A DNA stretch of 64,000 nt. Source: Vreelandella sulfidaeris. Lineage in GTDB: Bacteria; Pseudomonadota; Gammaproteobacteria; Pseudomonadales; Halomonadaceae. The notes under the pieces were generated by a model. That model searched no databases. It was not told where the DNA came from and saw only the letters and a program-made list of their open reading frames with translations. Positions 41,681 to 50,776 of the stretch are shown here, one piece after another; within the stretch, counting starts at the first letter, position 1, and the number at the start of each line of letters is the position of its first letter. The position numbers and the translations under genes are program-made. The DNA is taken from positions 186,001 through 250,000 of the forward strand of contig AP019514.1 of the NCBI GenBank assembly GCA_007182875.1. Reading direction: 5' to 3'.

Positions 41681-42395
41681 GACGACCTCCTGCATTAAAC
41701 GGCACCACTTGGGCAGGGGCGTGTTGATGAGAGGGCACTGGGCGCGACCAGCGGCCGTGGCCACCGTTAAGCATCAGCACTTCGTCGGCCAAGCGTTGCA
41801 GGTGATCCATATCGTGCAGTACGACAACAATCGTCGCGCCGTCATCCGCCATCTGACGCAAAATGCGGATTAAAATATCCACGGTTTCGCTATCCACGTT
41901 GGCAAACGGCTCATCAAGCAGTAGTAGTTCAGCTTCTTGCATCAGGGTACGGCCAATCAGCGCGCGTTGGCGCTGGCCGCCGGAAAGCTCGCCTAACGGG
42001 CGGTGGGCCAAGTGCGAAATACCCAGGCGTGCCATGATCTCGCGCCCCTTGCGGTAATGGCCCGCACAGTAGCCGGTTAGCGCCCCGTGGCTAGGCCAAC
42101 TGCCGGTCATTACCAACTCTTCCACACTCATCGGGAAGGTCAGGTCCAACGCTAACTGCTGGGGTAGCCACGCCCGGCGCTCTTTGGGCACCGTACACAC
42201 CACTTCGCCGTTAATAGGACGAAGTTCACCCATAATCGCTTGAATCAAGGTGCTTTTGCCGGCCCCGTTAGCACCAATCAGTGCAGTAATCGCGCCCGGT
42301 TGAAAGTCGCCTTCAAGGTGTTCAAGCACCGTGCGGCGCGCTTGAGCCAGGTGCAGGTCATGTAACTGTAAGCGTGATAAAGAGCGTTGACTCAT
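41664..42395 (-). CDS. znuC: Zinc ABC transporter ATP-binding protein
   Basis: ATPase of the importer. ATG at 42395 (MSQRSLSRLQLHDLHLAQAR) overlaps the stop of the small upstream gene (ATGA). Walker A GANGAGKST, signature LSGGQRQRALIGRTL, Walker B LLLLDEPFANVD and switch LHDMDH are in order. The C-terminus SHQHAPAQVVPFNAGGRHVG ends 17 bases inside znuB. 243 aa, intact. Gene order ATPase-permease-binding protein on one strand resembles azt-type operons more than the divergent enterobacterial znuA/znuCB. Confidence 0.9.
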   Translation of the reverse strand: MSQRSLSRLQLHDLHLAQARRTVLEHLEGDFQPGAITALIGANGAGKSTLIQAIMGELRPINGEVVCTVPKERRAWLPQQLALDLTFPMSVEELVMTGSWPSHGALTGYCAGHYRKGREIMARLGISHLAHRPLGELSGGQRQRALIGRTLMQEAELLLLDEPFANVDSETVDILIRILRQMADDGATIVVVLHDMDHLQRLADEVLMLNGGHGRWSRPVPSHQHAPAQVVPFNAGGRHVGPA

Positions 42396-42541
42396 CCTAG
42401 CCACCCGCCTGCCCAAGTCACCAAACCCCAAAGCACTAACAGCGGCACAGCAACAAACAATAACCGTTTAACAGCCGACAGCGACATCAAGGAAAAGTGA
42501 CAAGGACCTTCCTTGTTATGGCGATGTGTATGCTCACTCAT
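42392..42541 (-). CDS. 49-aa His-containing membrane protein heading the zinc operon
   Basis: This gene is too short for most ORF lists. ATG at 42541 reads MSEHTHRHNKEGPCHFSLMS, then LSAVKRLLFVAVPLLVLWGL and VTWAGGWLG, with TGA at 42392-42394 overlapping the znuC ATG (ATGA). The N-terminus has four His and a Cys in the first 15 residues and the rest is one transmembrane helix. Its place directly behind a Zur-like box and its coupling to znuC suggest a role in zinc uptake. I do not recognise the family. No strong ribosome binding site is visible. Confidence 0.65.
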   Translation of the reverse strand: MSEHTHRHNKEGPCHFSLMSLSAVKRLLFVAVPLLVLWGLVTWAGGWLG

Positions 42542-42556
42542 GAGAGCCCTCGTTCA

Positions 42557-42583
42557 ATATAAATAGGTTATAACATAACATTT
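42557..42583 (-). promoter_or_regulatory. Zur-like box in front of the zinc operon
   Basis: The minus strand reads AAATGTTATGTTATAACCTA then TTT (42583-42561). It is a palindrome-like AT-rich element close to the gammaproteobacterial Zur consensus (GAAATGTTATANTATAACATTTC), with a two-base insertion in the second half. It is 20 bases before the first gene. Binding by Zur is inferred; no zur gene is in the window. Confidence 0.6.
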
Positions 42584-42639
42584 GGCAAAGCCAAAAAAAT
42601 TGCTGGATATTTTACCCGTTAACACCGAGCTGGCAAAGA

Positions 42640-42674
42640 TAAAGCGCTGGCAGCAAACCGCCGCCAGCGCTTTA
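42640..42674 (-). terminator. Hairpin downstream of the secreted-protein gene
   Basis: TAAAGCGCTGGC (42640-42651) pairs perfectly with GCCAGCGCTTTA (42663-42674), 11-base loop. The flanking A/T makes it a likely terminator on either strand, closing the minus-strand gene that ends at 42702 and isolating the zinc promoter. Confidence 0.8.
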
Positions 42675-42701
42675 GAGGAAAACCAGAGAGGATGGCGTGA
42701 A

Positions 42702-43374
42702 TCAGTAACGCCAGGTAGCGCCCAGCTGCTGTGGCCCCACGTTCAGTGCGTATTCACCAGGAATAGTGATCAGCCCCAGCGATAGATTAGCGGGTTGGAA
42801 GCGGTTAATCGCTGACGATGCCTGATTCGGCTGCGTCCAAATCTGCAGCTCATTGACCAGCATGCCAGTCGCAAAGTTGATAGCGCCATCGCTTTCACGG
42901 CCATCGGCGGCAATCACCGCGCCCGCCACGCCATTGACCACCAGTGAACCAACACGAGCACCCCAGCCGCGCCGCTCGCGCTCAGCTTGCGCAAGCTGTA
43001 ACCCCAGCGCCTGCACGCCACTTAAATCACCGCTGGCTTTTAAGCGCTCATATTCGGCCAAAGCCGCCGGGTGCGGCTGGCGATCCGTGAACATGCCGCC
43101 CAACGCCAGGGCGGATTTCACCACACCCACCCGCGCATCAAAACGGTCATCGTCATCGCTCGCTTCACTCGATTGGTAAGCGTTCACCGCCAAGCTAGTG
43201 CCGTAAATGCCCGTCCAGCCCCATTGCCAAACATTGGCATGGCGAGCGCCGTCCTCAAAGACCCCATCGTATTCATTCCATTGCCCGCCCGTTTGTGCCT
43301 GGGCTTTGAAAAGAGACGGGCAGAGCGATCAACACGGTGGTAACCAACGCGGCGAAAAGACGAAAAGCATGCAT
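42702..43374 (-). CDS. Secreted protein of unknown function (frameshifted)
   Basis: ATG at 43374 (MHAFRLFAALVTTVLIALPV) gives a signal peptide. The frame shifts near 43315; the mature part then reads KAQAQTGGQWNEYDGVFEDG, NVWQWGWTGIYGTSLAVNAY, an Asp run (EASDDDDRFDARVGVVK), an amphipathic region and ends GPQQLGATWRY. The aromatic C-terminal residue and the mix of short alternating segments would fit a periplasmic or outer-membrane-associated protein. About 224 aa. I do not recognise a family. Confidence 0.65.
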
Positions 43375-43529
43375 GGTGAAGAGCCTATATAAAGAGAACA
43401 TTAGCGATAAGCGTAGCACGCAAATCAAATAAGAAGAGGGTAGATTCAGGCAAGGACAAGGGGGTTGGATCAGTAGCGCTAAAGCATAATGTTGTTTAAC
43501 AACGCTTGTGCACACTTCAAGCTCACAGA

Positions 43530-43553
43530 ACAGCCACCGCGTTGGGTGGCTGT
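43530..43553 (-). terminator. Hairpin downstream of the 101-aa gene
   Basis: ACAGCCACC / GGTGGCTGT with a six-base loop lies 30 bases past the stop of the minus-strand gene. The following T tract is short, so termination efficiency is uncertain. Confidence 0.6.
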
Positions 43554-43581
43554 ATCAGCTAATTAGCCAAAACGCTAGGCT

Positions 43582-43886
43582 TTAATCTTCTTTGGGCGGT
43601 GTTTCCATCGCCCGTTTATCGTCGGGTACCCTGACGATGTGGCCGACTCCAGCTTGTTATGGCTTTGGTGACGCTTGCCGTGAGAATCGATGATCGCGGC
43701 GACTTCGCCGATGCTGACAGCGTCGTCTTCCCGGTACGCTTCAACTTTGACCCGTACCATGGCGCCTTGGTAGCGGGCGGAAATAATGTCGCCAGGGTCG
43801 GGTTGGCCATTGTGATCAGGGTGTTTTTTAAAGTAGTCAATAACACTGGCGCTGCCGGGTTCATCCCATTCGATATGTTGATGCAT
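43582..43886 (-). CDS. Conserved hydrophilic protein, unknown function (frameshifted)
   Basis: ATG at 43886 opens MHQHIEWDEPGSASVIDYFK; then KHPDHNGQPDPGDIISARYQ and a small beta-rich region (GAMVRVKVEAYREDDAVSIG). A G seems to be missing near 43640; corrected, the end is KLEVGHIVRVPDDKRAMETP to PKED and TAA at 43582-43584, 101 aa. The alternation of short beta strands and the VGHIVRVPDDK end suggest a small SH3-like or KOW-like barrel, which is a guess. Cytoplasmic by composition. Confidence 0.65.
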
Positions 43887-43940
43887 CGTTGTCTTCCTTG
43901 TCGTGTTAAGTGTTGCTGGTGTGACTTTAGTGTAGTGCCT

Positions 43941-44944
43941 TCAACCGCTTACTTCCTCAATGCTCTCGGTGCTTTCTTCCGCTGGGGGTTCTGCCGTAGC
44001 TTGCTCGTCTTCTACCGCTACGCTATCTGTCTGCCCCACGTACTGGAACAGGAAATTGAGCGCTGCTGGCAGGCTGGCACGCCAAACTTGCCAGGTGTGG
44101 CCGCCGGGGTAAAGGTCGAGTCGCACGTCGTTGGGCTGAATGCGCTCCATGGCTTGGCGCAGTAAGCGGGCGTGGAATTCTGCGTCGTAGACATCGCTGC
44201 GTCCTGCGCTGATATACAGTGGTACGGGGAAAGGTCGCCCTCATCTTCGATACCGCGGGGGGTTACCTGCAAGCGGTACTCTTCGAGATGGGCGGTGTAG
44301 TTAAGCGTTTCCCAAAGCGTTTGATCAAATTGCCCCTGGTCATTGCGAAACGCCGGGTGGCGCCAGGCAGAGGAGTTGCGTGGTGGCAGGGGAACGTAGC
44401 TGGCGGGGCTTAACGCGGCTACTGCGGCAAACAGCTCCGGCCGCTCCAGGGCAAAGTTGAGCGCGCCATAGCCACCGGCGGAAAGCCCTGCTATTCCTCG
44501 CAGTCGGCGTTCTTGACCCACGCGGTAGGTCGCTTCGATATGCGGCATCAGGTCGTTAAAAAATGCGCTACGGGCGGGTTCGTTGTGGCCATCCACCCAC
44601 CAACTACGGCTACCGGGCATAATGAAAACGGTCGGTGGAATATGCCCGGCGCGAATAAGCCTGTCTGCCACCTGCTGCAAGTTGCCACGTGCTACCCAGT
44701 CGCGGTCAGTGCCAAAAGAGCCGTGCAGCATATAAACGATCGGATAAGCGGCTGTCGCTTGGGCGTCATAATTGTCGGGTAAATAAACGCTGTAAGGGTA
44801 ATCGTAGCCTAGCGTAGACGAATAAAAATGATGGTGCTCAACCTCGCTGGCTAAACTATGACCACTGAAGGTTAGCCACCCAATCAATGTAGTGAATAGG
44901 GCGTTTAACCGGTATGAGGAGAGGGGTGGCTTATGGGTAAACAC
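43941..44944 (-). CDS. Alpha/beta-hydrolase fold esterase, exported (frameshifted)
   Basis: A putative esterase of the CE1/esterase-D type. ATG at 44944, signal peptide ending near GHSLASE. The fold is clear: YDYPYSVYLPDNYDAQATAA, YMLHGSFGTDRDW (oxyanion region), nucleophile elbow GLSAGGYGALNFAL. A shift near 44228 precedes PVPLYISAGRSDVYDAEFHA (acid residue) and LYPGGHTWQVWRASLPAALN (catalytic His). The tail is acidic (VEDEQATAEPPAEESTESIE). About 334 aa. The natural ester is unknown. Confidence 0.82.
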
Positions 44945-45000
44945 GTTTCCTCCGGGGAATTAAAACGCTTCAATGAGATCGGACAGCATGGCGACACGAC

Positions 45001-45044
45001 TTATTCATCATAGCCATTTAGGTTGTTCATCATAGACATTCAGG
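45001..45044 (+). repeat. 22-bp tandem duplication between esterase and acyltransferase
   Basis: TTATTCATCATAGCCATTTA GG at 45001-45022 is followed by TTGTTCATCATAGACATTCA GG at 45023-45044 (19 of 22 identical), and a third, decayed TTGTTCATAATA near 45061. They lie in the 175-base divergent gap, so could bind a regulator or be a simple duplication. Confidence 0.7.
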
Positions 45045-45119
45045 ACAGTTAAGCAGTTTAGTTGTTCATAATAATCCCTAATAATAGCAACGTAAGGCTA
45101 GCTGGCGGCGGGAGGGCTG

Positions 45120-46148
45120 ATGCAGAAAGTTGAAGAAATTTATTGGTTACGTGCGTACGGCTGTATAGCCGTTTTTGTTTCACTTATTAGATCACGTCAA
45201 TCAACGTCTCGATAATGTAGCTACCGATTTAATGCGCCTACCGCTGGTGCTAGGTACGCCGATCTTCTTGTTTATCTCGGTTTTTGTGTTCGCAGTTCGT
45301 TACGCTAAGTCCGTGCCGGCGGGGTTTCTTGCCCAGCGCGTGAAGTATGTGATGGTGCCTTACTTTGTATATGGCTTTATTTATTCGACTGCTGAATGGT
45401 TAAGACGACTGAGATCCGACGAGCCGGTAGGGTTCTTGGCCAATGCAATTGAATATTACGTATACGCGGGGTGGCATGGTTATTTCTTAATCATTGCCAT
45501 GCAGTTTTACGTCGCTTATTGGTTATTTACTCGCTGGCAGCTATGGCGCTTGAACCCTGTACCGTGGCTGTGGGCCGCCTGTGTCATCAGCATGGCTTAT
45601 TGGGGGCTTGCTTACTGGTTTAACGTTGACTGGCCAGGCTATCTGTTGTGGATCGCGCCGCTAGGGTGGCTCTATGTATTTTTCCTGGCGTTGGTGCTGG
45701 TGCAACACTACCCACTAGCCCCTGAGAGCGTGCTAGTGGAGCGCCCAGCCTGGATGCAGCAGATGGCCCGCCCGGTGTGGCTGGCACTTTTCGTGGCGCT
45801 GATTATTGCAGCTACCTTTGAGGGTTGGCTGGAGTTTTCCTCCAAAGAGGTGTGGGTAATCCCTTTCTTTGTGCTGTTTACGCTCTGTGCCATGCGTTAT
45901 CTGGCCGGGCGGCCTGCGCCTTTGTGGGTGCGCCACATTAACGTTTATTCGTTTGGCATTTACTTGGCACACCGATGTTCTTTGTGCTTACCGATCTGGT
46001 TGTTGAGCCCTTGTCGCTGCCTATTGGGGTGTATGCGCTGGTGCTTATCGTGGTAGGCGGCGTGGGATCCGTTGCCCTTAATAAGCTAGCCAATATCACT
46101 ACGCTCGGTTCCATGCTATTCGGCAAGCAGTTGAAGGTAAGTTATTAA
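45120..46148 (+). CDS. Acyltransferase-3 family membrane protein (frameshifted)
   Basis: An integral-membrane acyltransferase of the OafA/WecH type, which O-acetylates or acylates envelope glycans. ATG at 45120 with GGAGGG before it (MQKVEEIYWLRAYGCIAV). An extra T near 45173 hides the catalytic-type His of VLFHLLDHVNQRL; a missing C near 45971 precedes MFFVLTDLVVEPLSLPIGVY. About ten hydrophobic segments, about 343 aa, ending LKVSY. The acceptor cannot be read from sequence. Confidence 0.82.
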
Positions 46149-46169
46149 AATAGCTAGATAAGCTAGGCG

Positions 46170-46858
46170 TTAAGAGGCTAGTAGCAGAAGGCAAATAAAG
46201 AGAGTAATAAGATTCATCAGGGTAAAGCGAGCATTACGACCATGGTGTGAAAGCGGGTTCAGGGGCTTTTTGGCGGCGAGGGAGGTGCCTGGCTCGTCCG
46301 CCTGGCTAAGCAAGTGGCCACTGTAAGTTTTAAAGCGGGTGGGGCAGGCATGTAAGCGTTGCAAAAGTCCTCTATTGCACTGTCTTCATCCAGCTCAGGG
46401 TCGAACCCACCTAAACGTTCAAACCATGCACGCCTCACGGCAATATAGGGTGGCATTATCAGTGCGCTTGCCAATAAACGCCTCAATAACCGCTCTGATA
46501 GCGATGGCTGGGTAAGGCTAACGATTAACGCATCAAGGGTGTAGGTGTTTAATTGCGGGTAGAGTGCGTCCCATAAACTGGCAGGCAGTGGTTTTCTTTG
46601 CAGCGCAATGATTAGCCACGCCGCTTGGCTTGTAAATGCGGCTTTATTGAGGCGAGCCCCCAGTGGTTGCGCAGGGGTGATCAGGCAGTGAGTGTGATAA
46701 CGCTGCCCGATAGAGGTTAGACGCGCATTCGCTTGAGTGCCCGTCACCAAAATGGGCAACAAGTGGTCGGCGACACCGGATTCACGTATGGATTGTAAAT
46801 GGCGTGGTAACTGCGCGCCCGTTACCATTGCATCAACAATAAAGCAGACCGACCTCAT
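46170..46858 (-). CDS. GT2-like glycosyltransferase fragment or divergent family (frameshifted)
   Basis: ATG at 46858 (MRSVCFIVDAMVTGAQLPRH). The region AVRRAWFERLGGFDPELDED followed by SAIEDF is the C-terminal motif of GT2 glycosyltransferases (FD..L.ED..). One T is missing near 46366; the corrected part LQRLHACPTRFKTYSGHLLS ends in one transmembrane segment (LMNLITLFICLLLLAS), 229 aa. The usual N-terminal DxD nucleotide-sugar motif is not obvious, so activity is uncertain. It converges with the acyltransferase gene, 21 bases apart. Confidence 0.6.
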
Positions 46859-46977
46859 TATTTGCCGACTCCGATTGTGAGCAAATCTCTCAAATTGTAA
46901 TTTATTGTAGTATCTGCTTCATTTGAGTAGCAAGTAAAAAAGCTTGCGGGCCAAAAAAGGGTGCTCAGTATTTTTAG

Positions 46978-47169
46978 TGCACATTTTGGTGCATTGGCGG
47001 TTATTTTTGTTCTATTTTGGTGCGTCAAAGGTTGTTAAAGAGGCTTGTTAGCAGCTCTTTGGACTTTATGCGTCATCAGGATGCATCAGAATCTATTTTT
47101 AAATATTTAAGAAACAGTTGCTTACGTTTTTCTATGCCATATTGGTGCACATTTGGCATGCTCTCTGCA
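46978..47169 (+). promoter_or_regulatory. glnA control region: NtrC sites and sigma54 promoter
   Basis: The 534 bases before glnA hold no convincing gene. TGCACATTTTGGTGCA (46978-46993) is an NtrC-type dyad one base shorter than consensus; GGTGC half sites follow at 47018 and 47144. TTGGCATGCTCTCTGCA (47153-47169) has the sigma54 -24/-12 layout with GG-N10-GC. Enhancer sites about 160 bases before a sigma54 promoter are the classical nitrogen-regulated glnA arrangement, and ntrBC lie downstream. Confidence 0.8.
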
Positions 47170-47392
47170 TTGTATTTTGTAGCGGCTAGCGGGTCGTAGG
47201 CATAAGCCTTGCGGCGTGCTAAAACGATAGCCGGTCTGAAATGCTCGCTGAACGGTTTTGTATTTCAATGCAGGCAAACGTTGAGTGAACAAGAATGACA
47301 AACGTGCGGTTTAGCACGTATTTTGTCGAACAACACTTTTATCGGTAGCTTACTGTCGTTAGCTTTAAGCCACGCTCATACCGGAGGACACT

Positions 47393-48799
47393 ATGTCAGC
47401 CAAGACTCTCGCGCTAATTGAAGAACATGATGTTAAATGGGTAGATCTGCGTTTCACCGACACGCGCGGTAAAGAGCAGCACGTGACTGTGCCTGCCCGT
47501 GATGTGAACGAAGAGTTTTTGAGAATGGCCAAATGTTTGATGGCTCTTCTATTGAAGGCTGGAAGGGTATTAACGAATCAGACATGATTCTGAGCCCGGA
47601 AGACGGTACTGGTTACCTTGACCCCTTCACCGAAGATGCCACACTCGTACTTCGCTGCGACATCATCGAGCCGGCCACTATGCAAGGCTACGATCGTGAC
47701 CCGCGCTCTATTGCTAAGCGTGCAGAAGCTTACCTGCAGTCGACTGGCTTGGGCGACACCGCCTTCTTTGGTCCTGAGCCTGAATTCTTTATCTTTGACG
47801 AAGTGCATTGGAAGTCTGACATTCAGGGTTCCATGTATAAAATCACGTCTGACGAAGGTGCTTGGGCGACCAGTAATCAAGTAGAAGGCGGCAACTTAGG
47901 CCACCGTCCGCGCGTTAAAGGCGGCTACTTCCCGGTTCCCCCGGTTGATAGCTTCCACGATATCCGTGGTGCGATGTGTAACACGCTGGAAGCCATTGGC
48001 CAGACGGTTGAGGTTCACCACCACGAAGTTGCTAACGCAGGTCAGAACGAAATCGGCGTTAAATTCAACACGTTGGTGAAGAAAGCTGACGAAGTTCAGG
48101 AAATGAAGTATGTGATCCACAACGTGGCACATGCTTACGGCAAAACCGCCACTTTCATGCCTAAGCCGCTGGTGGGTGACAACGGTTCTGGTATGCACGT
48201 CCACCAGTCGTTCTGGAAAGATGGTCAAAACCAGTTCGCCGGTGACGAGTACGCGGGTTTGTCTGAAATGGCACTTTTCTACATTGGCGGTATCATCAAG
48301 CACGCTCGTGCCCTGAACGCGTTCACTAACGCGTCTACCAACCTCGTACAAGCGTCTCGTGCCAGGTTTTGAAGCACCCGTTATGTTGGCTTACAGCGCG
48401 CGTAACCGCTCTGCTTCCATCCGTATTCCGTATACCGCTAGCCCGAAAGGCAAACGCGTTGAAACTCGTTTCCCTGACCCGACCGCTAACCCCTACCTGG
48501 CGTTTTCTGCCATGTTGATGGCCGGTATCGACGGTATTAAGAACAAGATTCATCCTGGCGATGCCATGGATAAAAACCTGTACGACCTGCCGCCAGAAGA
48601 AGGCAAGTCCGTACCGACTGTAGCGCATAGCCTGGACCAAGCGTTGGAAGCACTCGATGCTGACCGCGCGTTCTTGACCGAGGGTGGCGTGTTCACCGAC
48701 GAAATGATCGATGCCTACATCGACCTCAAGATGGAAGAAGTGGAGCGTATTCGTATGACCACGCACCCCATCGAGTTTGATATGTACTATAGCTGTTAA
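47393..48799 (+). CDS. glnA: Glutamine synthetase type I (frameshifted)
   Basis: GlnA makes glutamine from glutamate, ammonia and ATP as a dodecamer. ATG at 47393 ([20 protein letters not shown]), with CGGAGG at 47381. A T is missing near 47520 ([20 protein letters not shown] restored) and an extra C near 48342 breaks [20 protein letters not shown]. Metal and substrate motifs [29 protein letters not shown] and [15 protein letters not shown] are present. [10 protein letters not shown] contains the Tyr adenylylated by GlnE. About 468 aa. The stop lies inside a tandem repeat. Confidence 0.97.
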
Positions 48800-48829
48800 G
48801 TACAGCTGTTAAGTACAGCTGCTAATCAG
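48791..48829 (+). repeat. 13-bp tandem repeat, 3 copies, covering the glnA stop
   Basis: AGCTGTTAAGTAC at 48791 and 48804 are identical and AGCTGCTAATCAG at 48817 is a diverged third unit. The first includes the last codon and TAA of glnA. Confidence 0.85.
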
Positions 48830-48888
48830 CGTTACTCGACACTGGCTGTTACTATCAGCTAGGTGGTGGTAACAATGATGGCTAATAG

Positions 48889-48913
48889 AACCCCGCTACG
48901 GCGGGGTTTTTTT
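48889..48913 (+). terminator. glnA terminator
   Basis: AACCCCGC-TACG-GCGGGGTT runs into a T7 tract. It separates glnA from the DUF4124 and ntrBC genes. Confidence 0.93.
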
Positions 48914-48950
48914 GTTACTGGGGACTGAGAAGCGTTGCAAGGGGGAGGCT

Positions 48951-49497
48951 ATGAACAAGGTCAATGCAGTCGTGATGAGCGGTGTGCTGATCACTTTTTT
49001 AGGCGTGGGGGGAATGGGCGGTACGGTGTTCGGGCAAACGGTTTACCGGGTCACCGATGAGCATGGCAACATTACGTTTACCGATAACCCTGGCCGTGGC
49101 GGCGAGGCATTAGAACTGACGCCATTGCCTAGCCTGCCGCCAGCATTAAAGTCAGCGATGTCCTCTTCCAGTGAAACCACGCCCGCTGCTATGCGCCCAC
49201 GTGGCAAACCAGGGCAGCCCTTTATGCCCTATGACCACTTTTCTATTGCGCTGCCCCAGCAAGGCACGCCTGACGGAGCGAAGCACCGCGGTGGAGGTGG
49301 CAATTGCGCCACCGCTGCGTGAAGACCACCAAGTGCGGCTGTTAGTGAATGGAGAGATTAGCCAAACCGCGCTGCACAGTGATGTTTTCTGGTTAACGGG
49401 GCTGCCTGCGGGGCAGCACGAACTTCAAGCAGAGTTACTGGACAGCAGCCAGCGGTTACAGCACCGCACCCCGGCGGTGACGATTACGGTTCCTTAA
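48951..49497 (+). CDS. DUF4124 domain secreted protein (frameshifted)
   Basis: ATG at 48951 after GGGGGAGG. A signal peptide (to about TVFGQ) precedes the DUF4124 domain: VYRVTDEHGNITFTDNPGRG. A Pro/Ser/Thr linker leads to a frame shift near 49272; the other frame continues TERSTAVEVAIAPPLREDHQ to TVTITVP, resembling a beta-sandwich (VRLLVNGEISQTALHSDVFW). About 182 aa. Genes of this kind often lie between glnA and ntrB in gammaproteobacteria; the function is unknown. Confidence 0.82.
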
Positions 49498-49518
49498 AAG
49501 GGCCATTAAAAGTCTCAG

Positions 49519-49535
49519 TGCACTAAAATAGTGCA
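49519..49535 (+). promoter_or_regulatory. NtrC-type operator upstream of ntrB
   Basis: TGCACTAAAATAGTGCA is a perfect 6-5-6 dyad of the NtrC recognition form. It lies 168 bases before ntrB, as in E. coli where NtrC represses the ntrB promoter. The regulatory sense is inferred. Confidence 0.75.
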
Positions 49536-49686
49536 ATCGTGGGCGCATTTAATGTCGCGATTGCGCTAAAACGATTCATCTATCCCCGCCGCTTTGCCCG
49601 CAAGCCGTGCAACTAGGCATAAAGGAATAATTGGCGCGCTTTTGCAGTTCCCACATTGATCATCCACCTGTAGGTCTATCACCGCG

Positions 49687-50776
49687 ATGGAAGACGCAAT
49701 TTCTCAGGACACCACCATGCATCAGCGTTTGCTTGAACATCTCACCACGGCGGTATTGCTGTTAGACGGCGAGCTGCGTGTGCGCTGGATGAACCCTGCC
49801 GCTGAAGCTTTATTGGCGGTCAGCCTTAGCCGAGTTCACGGGATCAGCCTGGATACGCTACTCGGCGGTGATGAAAGTATTGATGATGTGTTAGCCAAAG
49901 CACGGGATGCTTTTCACCCTTATACTCAGCGCGAAGCGCGTATTACGCCCTGAATAGTGAACCACTCACCGTCGACTATACGGTGACACCATTATCTGAC
50001 GATGAACTGCTGTTAGAAGTTGAGCCGCGGGACCGGCTAATGCAAATCTCCCGAGAAGAAGCGCTCACTACCCGCCAAGAGACGATCAAGGTGTTGGCCC
50101 GCGGGCTTGCCCATGAAGTCAAAAAATCCGCTTGGCGGCATTCGCGGTGCTGCGCAACTGTTAGAGCGGGATTTAGACAACCCGACGCTGCGCGAATATA
50201 CCCATATTATTGTGGAAGAGGTGGATCGTCTGCGCGATCTGGTCGACTCCATGCTCGGCCCTAACCGAATACTCAAGCACGAACCGGTTAATATTCACAA
50301 AGTGCTCGAACGGGTGCGGTCGCTGTTGATTGCCGAGCATCCCAGCGTTGAAATCAGTCGTGATTATGATCCGAGCTTGCCTGACCTTTCCGGCGATGAA
50401 TCGCAAATGATTCAAGCGGTGCTTAATGTCGCGCGCAACGCCGTGCAGGCCATGAGCGATGCGCAAACGCCGGCGCCTACCCTAATACTGCGCACCCGCG
50501 CCCGTCGTCAATTTACCCTCGGCGCTGAACGGCATCGTTTAGTCAGCGAAGTAGCGGTCATTGATAACGGTCCCGGCATTCCAGATGCGCTACAGGAAAC
50601 GTTGTTTTATCCCATGGTGTCAGGGGCGAGCAGAAGGCAGTGGCCTTGGGCTTTCTATCGCCCAGTCGATTTTGCACCAACATCAAGGATTGATTGAATG
50701 CGACTCACGAGCGGGTCACACCGAATTTCGTTTACTGATTCCAATGATTATTAACTTCACCGGAGAAGCGTCATGA
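49687..50776 (+). CDS. ntrB: Nitrogen regulation histidine kinase NtrB (frameshifted)
   Basis: NtrB phosphorylates NtrC under nitrogen limitation and is switched by PII. Start ATG at 49687; ATG 49717 (MHQRLLEHLTTAVLLLDGEL), preceded by AGGA, is a real alternative. A PAS domain (residues about 15-110) comes first. The frame breaks near 49945, at an extra A near 50127 (LARGLAHEVKNPLGGIRGAA, the H box) and at an extra G near 50630. N box NVARNAVQAM, G1 IDNGPGIP and G2 GSGLGLSIAQ are present. The stop overlaps the ntrC start (ATGA). Confidence 0.93.

Noticed and set aside
42582..42785. 67-codon plus-strand frame starting at TTG
   Set aside because: It spans a perfect terminator hairpin and runs into the end of the opposite gene; start and ribosome binding site are lacking.
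47017..47199. 60-codon plus-strand frame before glnA
   Set aside because: It overlaps the NtrC sites and the sigma54 promoter, has no ribosome binding site and resembles no family.
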